Shown in pieces: positions 1 to 5,050 of a stretch of 10,184 nucleotides of DNA. Origin of the DNA: an uncultured Lachnospiraceae bacterium. GTDB lineage: Bacteria > Bacillota > Clostridia > Lachnospirales > Lachnospiraceae. The translations under genes and the position numbers were made by a program. The stretch lies in the NCBI GenBank assembly GCA_902783445.1, contig CACZQX010000201.1, positions 1 through 10,184 of the forward strand, read 5' to 3'. Each line of letters starts with the position of its first letter. Position 1 is the stretch's first letter. Under the pieces are notes generated by a model. It saw only the letters and a program-made list of their open reading frames with translations, made no database searches and was not told where the DNA came from.

Positions 1-163
1 CCCAAGTCTCAACGCCACTTACCTAAGGCAGCCCTGCAAACGTTACCCTCCATAAAGCATCACCCCTGCTATAGCGGATTGCAGGTAGAAGGCACCGCTA
101 ACGCCCCGGCTGCACGGAAAGGTTATGACTGTTTAATTAGATGATGCCGAAGCTTGGCATCAC
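1..163 (-). ncRNA. ffs: Large bacterial SRP RNA (Alu-domain type), 5' part, truncated by the window edge
   Basis: This is the RNA of the signal recognition particle, which with Ffh targets nascent membrane and secreted proteins. On the minus strand the sequence contains the conserved Alu-domain blocks of Gram-positive large SRP RNA: GTTAGCGGTGCC, then TGCAATCCGCTATAGCAGG, then the helix-5 stretch GGTAAGTGGCGTTGA close to the left edge. I recognise these from clostridial SRP RNAs. The apical S domain with the Ffh-binding GGAA tetraloop would lie beyond position 1, so only roughly half the RNA is present. The conserved core seems to begin near 118. The 5' end at 163 is inferred from the promoter, so about 45 nt may be a processed leader, as described for Bacillus scRNA. 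dnaX often follows ffs in Bacillota and may lie off the left edge. Confidence 0.9.
142..162 (-). other. Hairpin at the 5' end of the SRP RNA precursor
   Basis: A 7-bp perfect stem (142-148 pairing with 156-162, arms TGATGCC and GGCATCA) closes a 7-nt loop. It begins one or two bases after the predicted transcription start and lies upstream of the conserved SRP RNA core. There is no U-tract, so it is not a terminator. It probably protects or processes the 5' end of the precursor (inference). Confidence 0.5.
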
Positions 164-171
164 GGAATTAT

Positions 172-200
172 AGTATAGATTATAGAGCTTTTTTTGTCAA
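172..200 (-). promoter_or_regulatory. Sigma-A promoter of the SRP RNA gene
   Basis: Read on the minus strand there is a perfect -35 TTGACA (195-200), a 17-bp spacer and a -10 TATACT (172-177, five of six consensus bases). Transcription should start near 163-165. This near-consensus strength suits an abundant stable RNA. The -35 faces the divergent gene starting at 379. Confidence 0.85.
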
Positions 201-277
201 TATTACTTATGTTTACGCACCTTTCGACAATTGCGGCTTTTTTCTTTTATCCTGAAGCTATTATAAAATCTTTCTTT

Positions 278-296
278 CAAATACCAGTAGTATTTG
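278..296. repeat. Inverted repeat upstream of the radical-SAM activase gene
   Basis: CAAATAC (278-284) and GTATTTG (290-296) form a perfect 7-bp dyad around the 5-nt centre CAGTA. It lies about 80 bp before the start codon at 379, in the 178-bp gap between the ffs promoter and that gene. It could be an operator or a leader hairpin. It does not match the NrdR box pattern, and the regulator is unknown. Confidence 0.4.
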
Positions 297-378
297 GTAA
301 AATAATCTTAGGTCGATTATCACAATTATATGGAAATTCATATGCAAAAAGACCAACTATTTTTTTGAGGTTATTTCT

Positions 379-1041
379 ATGACAATTCATGGTTTTAATA
401 AATTTACACTTGTTGATTATCCGGGGCTTTTGGGCGCCACAATTTTTCTTGGGGGCTGCAATTTCAGATGCCCTTTTTGCCATAACAAAGGTTTGGTTCT
501 TACACCAAATGACGAGCCGGTTATTCCGGAAGAAGAGGTTTTGGCATATCTTAAAGAACGTGTCGGAAAGGTTGAAGGCGTCTGTATAACGGGCGGTGAG
601 GCAACTTTATCGCCTGACTTGGAAGATTTTATCAGGAAAATACGTGCTTTCGGTTACAAAATAAAGTTAGACAGCAACGGCTACAGACCTGATGTTTTAA
701 AAGATCTGTATAACAAAGGCCTAATTGACTATGTTGCAATGGACATTAAAGCAACAAAAGAAAATTATCCCAAGGCTTGCGGTATCGAAAACGTCGATTT
801 GTCCAAAATTCAAGAAAGCATTGATTTTATTATGAACAATGTAGATGACTATGAATTCAGAACAACTCTTTGCAAAGAGCTGCATTCTCCGGAAGATGTT
901 AAAGAGATAAGAAACTGGCTTAAAGGCTGCAAGCTTCACAGACTTCAGTCATACCGTGAAACTGAAGGAGTAATTAATCCGATTTTTACCGGATATTCCG
1001 ACGAAGAACTGGAAGAGCTGGACAAAATACAAGCTGACTGA
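379..1041 (+). CDS. nrdG: Radical-SAM anaerobic ribonucleoside-triphosphate reductase activating protein (NrdG2-like)
   Basis: This is a 220-residue radical-SAM enzyme. Family members use a [4Fe-4S] cluster and S-adenosylmethionine to install the glycyl radical on anaerobic ribonucleotide reductase NrdD. The cluster motif CNFRCPFC (CxxxCxxC, Cys27/31/34) follows the typical opening GFNKFTLVDYPG. The SAM-binding segment is GGEATL at 72-77, where GGEPTL is more usual. The segment DYVAMDIKA near 117-125 also fits the family. Length is normal for this subgroup. A GAGG ribosome binding site (367-370) lies 8 nt before the ATG. A weak promoter candidate, TCGACA (224-229) then TATCCT (248-253), is uncertain. 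No nrdD lies next to it, so the partner is inferred from the family only; another glycyl-radical enzyme is possible. The acetyltransferase gene follows after 53 bp. Confidence 0.78.
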   Translation: MTIHGFNKFTLVDYPGLLGATIFLGGCNFRCPFCHNKGLVLTPNDEPVIPEEEVLAYLKERVGKVEGVCITGGEATLSPDLEDFIRKIRAFGYKIKLDSNGYRPDVLKDLYNKGLIDYVAMDIKATKENYPKACGIENVDLSKIQESIDFIMNNVDDYEFRTTLCKELHSPEDVKEIRNWLKGCKLHRLQSYRETEGVINPIFTGYSDEELEELDKIQAD

Positions 1042-1094
1042 TTAGTTTAATTTTAAAAAAACGGATTGTTAAAACTAATATTAAAGGGGAAAAA

Positions 1095-1661
1095 ATGAAA
1101 TTCGAATATGAAACAAAGCACTTGGTTTTACGCGTATTAAATGAGAATGATGCTTCCATAGTGTATGATTTTGTCACAAGAAATAAAGCCGACTTTGAAA
1201 AATACGAACCTTTTCATTCGCCGGATTACTATACCGAAGCGGGACAGGCTTCCATTTTGAGAGCGGAATACAAGGCGTTTTTAAATCTTAAATATGTACG
1301 TTTCTATGTTTTTGACAAAAAGAACCCTTTTAAAGTGCTGGGAACCGTTTCTTATTCTCATTTAAGAAATTCACCTTACTTTAGCGCTATTTTGGGATAT
1401 AAAATCGACAAAGACCACAGAAGAGAACATGTGGGACTCGAAGCCGTTTCGGGCGCAAACAACGCAATATTCAAAGACTTAAAGGTTCATCGTCTGGAAT
1501 GCTTTATTATGCCTGAAAATCAAGCTTCAATAAAGTTTATAGAGCGCCTTGGTTTTAAACGCAACGGTCTTTTGGAAAAAAGCATAGAAGTTAAGGGTAA
1601 GTGGGAAGATCACTATCTTTACTCCACACTTAATCCTCACAAACTAAAAATGTATTTCTAA
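1095..1661 (+). CDS. GNAT family N-acetyltransferase (RimJ/RimL-like)
   Basis: The 188-residue protein has the layout of the Acetyltransf_3 (RimJ/RimL-type) group, which transfers acetyl from acetyl-CoA to an amine, either a protein N-terminus or a small molecule. The N-terminal ETKHLVLRVLNENDA is the usual first strand and helix. The motif A region GYKIDKDHRREHVGLEAV is at about 101-118, and the motif B signature ENQASIKFIERLGFKRNG is near 141-158. In the pyrophosphate loop the first glycine of the common Q/RxxGxG/A pattern appears to be His, so acetyl-CoA binding may be atypical. An AAAGGGG ribosome binding site (1083-1089) precedes the ATG by 5 nt. It lies 53 bp after the activase gene in the same direction and could be co-transcribed. 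Its 3' end converges on rsmA with only 12 bp between them. The substrate cannot be predicted. Confidence 0.85.
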   Translation: MKFEYETKHLVLRVLNENDASIVYDFVTRNKADFEKYEPFHSPDYYTEAGQASILRAEYKAFLNLKYVRFYVFDKKNPFKVLGTVSYSHLRNSPYFSAILGYKIDKDHRREHVGLEAVSGANNAIFKDLKVHRLECFIMPENQASIKFIERLGFKRNGLLEKSIEVKGKWEDHYLYSTLNPHKLKMYF

Positions 1662-1673
1662 ATATTATAAATT

Positions 1674-2531
1674 TTATCCCAGCAAATCCGACAACTTTGC
1701 AAACTGCTCAAGCGTAAGTGCCTCTCCCCTAACTGTGCTTAATAAGCCCATTGTTTCAAGGGCTTTACCCACATCATCTTTCGAATAGTTTAACTCCCCT
1801 GAATTTGCAATACTGTTTGTCAAAGTCTTTCTTCTTTGATTAAATGCAGCCCTGATTATCTCAAACATTTTCTTCGAATCTTTTACTTCAACAGGAGGCT
1901 GTTCGTATTTTTCAAGCTTAATTACCGCCGAATCCACATTTGGCTTTGGCATGAAGCAGCCTGCGGGCACATTCAAAACCACCTTAGGCTTGGAATAAAA
2001 CTGTACCGCCAAAGAAAGAGCTCCGTAGTCTTTTGTTCCCGGGCCCTCCTGCATGCGCTCGGCCACTTCTTTTTGAACCATTACGGTTATACTTTCAAGA
2101 GGCAGATTACTTTCAAAAAGTCCCATTATAATCGGTGTTGTAATGTAATATGGCAGGTTTGCCACAACTTTAACATTTTTTCCGCCGTTTCTTTCCTCTG
2201 CGATTTTGTTTACATCAACTTTTAAAATATCTTCGTTAATAACCCTTACATTGTCATATTCCGATAAAGTATCTTCCAAGATCGGTATAAGCTTTTTGTC
2301 GATTTCCACTGCCACCACTTCTCTTGCATGTTCGCAAAGATGTTGAGTCAGCGTGCCGATTCCCGGACCTATCTCGATAACAAGATCGTCTTTTGTCACC
2401 CCGGCATTTTCAACGATTTTTTCAAGGATATTATTGTCAATCAAAAAATTTTGTCCGAATTTCTTTTGAAAGGAAAAACCGTATTTTTTTAATATTTCGA
2501 TTGTATTTGTAGGATTACCTAAATTTGCCAT
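1674..2531 (-). CDS. rsmA: 16S rRNA (adenine1518/1519-N6)-dimethyltransferase RsmA
   Basis: RsmA (KsgA) transfers four methyl groups from SAM to two adjacent adenines in the 3' hairpin (helix 45) of 16S rRNA late in 30S assembly. The 285-residue protein has every family landmark: GQNFL (26-30), SAM motif I EIGPGIGTLT (53-62), the acidic residue of VEID (75-78), NEDIL (99-103), catalytic motif IV NLPY (125-128), MPKPNVDSAVI (194-204) and FNQRRKTL (230-237). Length is normal and no key residue is missing. It is the last gene of the minus-strand block, 9 bp after tadA. The start has no strong Shine-Dalgarno sequence (only AGAGTAAG), so translational coupling to tadA is likely. No convincing terminator follows before the convergent acetyltransferase gene. 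Confidence 0.97.
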   Translation of the reverse strand: MANLGNPTNTIEILKKYGFSFQKKFGQNFLIDNNILEKIVENAGVTKDDLVIEIGPGIGTLTQHLCEHAREVVAVEIDKKLIPILEDTLSEYDNVRVINEDILKVDVNKIAEERNGGKNVKVVANLPYYITTPIIMGLFESNLPLESITVMVQKEVAERMQEGPGTKDYGALSLAVQFYSKPKVVLNVPAGCFMPKPNVDSAVIKLEKYEQPPVEVKDSKKMFEIIRAAFNQRRKTLTNSIANSGELNYSKDDVGKALETMGLLSTVRGEALTLEQFAKLSDLLG

Positions 2532-2540
2532 TTTCTTACT

Positions 2541-3026
2541 CTATTCTTTGTTTTGGTCCTTTTCGACCTTTTGCTTTTTTCTTAGTTCCTTAAAGAAGGC
2601 GCTGAGCATTTTCGAACACTCTTCTTCCAAAACGCCCTTTTCCGTTTCCACTTGGTGATTAAACTGCGGCACCTGCAGCATGTTCATTACAGAGCCCGCA
2701 CAACCTGCCTTCGGGTTCATGCAGCCAATATACACTTTCTTAATACGCGACTGCACTATGGCTCCCGAGCACATCTGGCACGGTTCCAGCGTCACGTACA
2801 TTTCGCAGTCGTCCAAGCGCCAGTCCCCTATCCTTTTGCAGGCCTTCTTAATGGCCGTAAGCTCTGCATGGGCAAGGGCTGTTTTATCCGTCATTCTGCG
2901 ATTGTAACCGCGTCCTATTATTTTTCCTCCGTAAACTATAACGCAGCCGATCGGCACCTCTTCCAGTGCATATGCCTTTTTTGCTTGCTTTATAGCCTCT
3001 TTCATGTATTTTTCTTTTGCTTCCAT
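2541..3026 (-). CDS. tadA: tRNA adenosine(34) deaminase TadA
   Basis: TadA converts adenosine to inosine at wobble position 34 of tRNA-Arg(ACG), allowing it to read CGU, CGC and CGA. The 161-residue sequence has the cytidine-deaminase zinc site HAE (53-55, with Glu55 as proton shuttle) and PCQMC (82-86, Cys83 and Cys86). It also has the family opening YMKEAIKQAKKA and the segment EVPIGCVIV. The lysine-rich tail after residue 148 is probably unstructured. The ATG at 3026 gives the usual family N-terminus and is preferred over the internal Met at residue 8. Its ribosome binding site is poor: an AGG about 13 nt upstream, inside a hairpin (3038-3062). In many Bacillota tadA stands next to ffs and dnaX; here rsmA and two plus-strand genes intervene. 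Confidence 0.96.
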   Translation of the reverse strand: MEAKEKYMKEAIKQAKKAYALEEVPIGCVIVYGGKIIGRGYNRRMTDKTALAHAELTAIKKACKRIGDWRLDDCEMYVTLEPCQMCSGAIVQSRIKKVYIGCMNPKAGCAGSVMNMLQVPQFNHQVETEKGVLEEECSKMLSAFFKELRKKQKVEKDQNKE

Positions 3027-3037
3027 ATTGTTATTTT

Positions 3038-3062
3038 AACCTGCTTCACTAAATAAGCGGTT
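3038..3062. other. Bulged hairpin covering the tadA ribosome-binding region
   Basis: AACC-GCTT (3038-3041 and 3043-3046, with one bulged T at 3042) pairs with AAGC-GGTT (3055-3062) around an 8-nt loop. On the minus strand it lies in the tatD-tadA gap and contains the only AGG near the tadA start, so it may limit tadA translation. On the plus strand the same stem is followed by a T-rich run (3061-3078), so it could stop antisense transcription. Both roles are inferences. Confidence 0.4.
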
Positions 3063-3087
3063 TTTATACTTTGTTTTTAGTCTGATA

Positions 3088-3858
3088 CTAGACTCTAAAT
3101 AGTGTCCTTGCATTCTCTCTTGTGATTTCTTCAACTTCTTTTCCACTGATTCCTTTGATTTCAGCGATTTTATCCACAACATATTCAAGATATCCCGAAT
3201 AATTGCGCTTTCCTCTGTATGGCTCCGGCGCCATATAAGGACAATCCGTCTCTATCAAAATTTTTTCCAAAGGAATGGCTTCCACCGTTTCCACAAGCTT
3301 TCTTGCGTTTTTAAATGTTACAACGCCGCCTACACCTATATAGTAACCGCGCTTTACAAATTCTTGTGCTATTTCCTTTGAATACGAATAGCAATGAATA
3401 ACACCATGCACATTAAAAGCCTTGTGTTCTTCCATTACTTTCATGGTATCATTGGCCGCATCTCTTGAATGAACGATTATCGGTTTGTTCAAGCGCTTGG
3501 CAAGTTCTATTTGACGTCCGAACCAATCACGCTGGATTGCTTGTTTTTCCGGCTCCTTATCCCAATAATAATCAAGCCCGATTTCTCCCACGGCAATCAT
3601 TTTCGGCTCCAAAAGCGCAGCCTCTATTTTTTCAATATCATTACCCTTAAGTTCGTAGACTTCCGATGGATGCACTCCCGCAGCGCCGTAGAAAAAATCA
3701 TATTTTTTTGTAAGTTCCACGGTTTTTTTTATATTGTCAAGCTCCGCGGAAACATTGATTACATTACATATATTCTTTTCTTTTAAGGATTTGATAAGCT
3801 CTTCCCTGTCTTCATCAAAGGCTTTATCATCATAATGTGCGTGTGTTTCAAAAATCAT
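3088..3858 (-). CDS. tatD: TatD family metal-dependent hydrolase
   Basis: TatD proteins are TIM-barrel amidohydrolase-superfamily metalloenzymes with reported 3'-5' DNase activity; the cellular role of the Gram-positive copies is less certain. All expected metal ligands are visible in the 256-residue protein: the HxH of ETHAHYD (His6, His8), Glu92 in GEIGLDY, His130 in IVHSRD, His155 in IHCYS and Asp205 in ETDCPYMAP. GVHP (61-64) and RGKRN also match the family. Length is normal. The ribosome binding site AAGG (3867-3870) is 8 nt from the ATG. The gene begins 23 bp after the cellulase-like gene, and a hairpin spanning that gene's stop codon ends 2 nt before the ribosome binding site. metG and rsmA in the same block are its classic neighbours in Bacillota. 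Confidence 0.95.
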   Translation of the reverse strand: MIFETHAHYDDKAFDEDREELIKSLKEKNICNVINVSAELDNIKKTVELTKKYDFFYGAAGVHPSEVYELKGNDIEKIEAALLEPKMIAVGEIGLDYYWDKEPEKQAIQRDWFGRQIELAKRLNKPIIVHSRDAANDTMKVMEEHKAFNVHGVIHCYSYSKEIAQEFVKRGYYIGVGGVVTFKNARKLVETVEAIPLEKILIETDCPYMAPEPYRGKRNYSGYLEYVVDKIAEIKGISGKEVEEITRENARTLFRV

Positions 3859-3872
3859 TTGTATTTCCTTTT

Positions 3873-3890
3873 ACTAAATCTTTATTTAGT
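3873..3890 (-). other. Intergenic hairpin over the cellulase stop codon, next to the tatD ribosome binding site
   Basis: ACTAAAT and ATTTAGT (3873-3879 and 3884-3890) form a perfect 7-bp AT-rich stem with a 4-nt loop. On the minus strand the cellulase TAA stop falls in the loop and inner stem, and the tatD ribosome binding site starts 2 nt later. No U-tract follows, so it is not a normal terminator. It may act in RNA processing or in tatD translation. Confidence 0.4.
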
Positions 3891-4928
3891 CAATGTGGCA
3901 TGCAGCCATTTTCCTTCCGCGCTTAAATCGTCTATGGTAAAGCCGCTTGTTTTGCTGCAATCACTGTTAATTAATGCCGATGATTCTTGCTTGTTTGATA
4001 AGTTCCAACAAACATAGCTTACATTATTTGCATCTATAAGACTAACCCAAGCATTAGCCGATTCCTCGTCTATCGCACCGTTTCCGCTTGCATCGCATAT
4101 ACCAAACTCCGACACAAAAATCGGAAGTCCTGCATTTATGGCATTTGTCATTTTGTTTCTTAAATCGTCTTTATGGGTTGCAGCGTAAAAATGCAATGAA
4201 TACATAATGTTATCATAGCCCGTTATCGGATCTGCAGCTGCTTGATCCACATCCTGGCACCAGGTCGGCGTTCCGACTATTATAATGGCATCCGGATCAT
4301 TTGCCCTGATTATCGGAATAATCTCGTTTGCGTAGGCTTTAACATCTCCCCAACCTGTGCCGTTGTTCGGTTCGTTGCAAATTTCATAAAGGATATTGTC
4401 CCTATCTCCGAATTCCGATGTCATCTGCGAAAAGAATTCTTTTGCTTCTTCTTTATGAATAAGTGGGTTGTTATCGTTTAAAATATGCCAGTCCACAATT
4501 ACATACATGTCGGCATTTGTTGCATATTCTACGCCGTTTTTTACCATCTGTTTTAAGTTTTCTTTGTCTCCGCCGCTGCAATATCCGTTATATTCATCAG
4601 TATACATGGCAATTCTGAATACATTTATTCCGAATAAATCTTTTAAATTGTTAATACAGTCTTGATTTAGATAGTCAGGAAACCATGCGATGCCATGTGT
4701 TGAGATTCCTTTTAACTGCACAGGATTGCCGGTTGCATCAATAAGTTTTGTTCCCTCAAGCTTAAGGGCCATGCTGTCTGACTTTGGACTTTTGGTCTCT
4801 TCCTGTGTTGTAGCCTGTGTTTCCGTTTGTTTTGTTGTTTTTGTTTCTTCTTGCTTTTTGTTTTTTTCACAGCCCACAAGGCTTAAGCATACAAACAATG
4901 CAAGCAATACCCCAATTATCTTTTTCAT
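3882..4928 (-). CDS. Secreted GH5 family endoglucanase-like lipoprotein
   Basis: This is a predicted cellulase-type glycoside hydrolase of family 5 (subfamily 2-like), cleaving beta-1,4-glucan at the cell surface. The 348-residue precursor begins with a lipoprotein signal: MKK, a hydrophobic core, then lipobox LVGC with Cys20 as lipid attachment site. Residues about 22-50 are a low-complexity Thr/Gln/Glu/Lys spacer. The catalytic barrel runs from about 55 to the end. It shows His148 (VDWH), the acid/base Glu186 in CNEPNNG, His246 and Tyr248 (LHFYA), the nucleophile Glu274 in VSEFG and Trp308 (VCWNLS). No carbohydrate-binding or dockerin module is present. GGGGAAG precedes the ATG by a few bases. 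It lies between metG (behind a terminator) and tatD (23 bp). I saw no strong promoter directly upstream, so it may depend on read-through or a weak promoter. Confidence 0.92.
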   Translation of the reverse strand: MKKIIGVLLALFVCLSLVGCEKNKKQEETKTTKQTETQATTQEETKSPKSDSMALKLEGTKLIDATGNPVQLKGISTHGIAWFPDYLNQDCINNLKDLFGINVFRIAMYTDEYNGYCSGGDKENLKQMVKNGVEYATNADMYVIVDWHILNDNNPLIHKEEAKEFFSQMTSEFGDRDNILYEICNEPNNGTGWGDVKAYANEIIPIIRANDPDAIIIVGTPTWCQDVDQAAADPITGYDNIMYSLHFYAATHKDDLRNKMTNAINAGLPIFVSEFGICDASGNGAIDEESANAWVSLIDANNVSYVCWNLSNKQESSALINSDCSKTSGFTIDDLSAEGKWLHATLTK

Positions 4929-4990
4929 TCTTCTTCCCCAATTGTCTCATTTATTCCTTCTCTGAGTCCAAAAGCATTGCTTTAGCTCAA

Positions 4991-5031
4991 ATATAAAAAT
5001 CACCGAAAGCTGCCTTTTGGCAGCATTTCGG
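4991..5031 (-). terminator. Rho-independent terminator or attenuator after metG
   Basis: On the minus strand CCGAAA-T-GCTGCC, a loop AAAA, and GGCAGC-TTTCGG (5003-5031) form a 12-bp stem with a single bulge. TGA and then TTTTTATAT follow. The U-tract starts 3 nt after the stem, so termination may be incomplete and leave some read-through into the cellulase gene. Confidence 0.75.
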
Positions 5032-5050
5032 GATTTAAATAATCTTTTTA

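Noticed and set aside
301..345. Possible NrdR box in the AT-rich stretch before the activase gene
   Set aside because: The best stretch (around TCACAATTATATGG) fails several positions of the palindromic NrdR consensus and is not symmetric.
194..382. 62-residue plus-strand open frame starting with TTG and ending in an ATGA overlap with the activase start
   Set aside because: It starts inside the -35 of the ffs promoter, has no ribosome binding site at the TTG or at the next ATG, and its sequence is a Phe/Ile-rich translation of AT-rich DNA with no recognisable family.
1041..1079. 8-bp AT-rich inverted repeat (ATTAGTTT / AAACTAAT) between the activase and acetyltransferase genes
   Set aside because: The arms are 23 nt apart, weak and AT-only apart from one pair, with no U-tract; expected by chance in such AT-rich DNA.
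4942..4988. Promoter directly upstream of the cellulase gene, and a second hairpin (GAG-AAAGC / GCTTT-CTC)
   Set aside because: Candidate -35 elements (TTGAGC, TTGGAC) have no matching -10 at a proper distance, and the hairpin is small with a mismatched internal loop.
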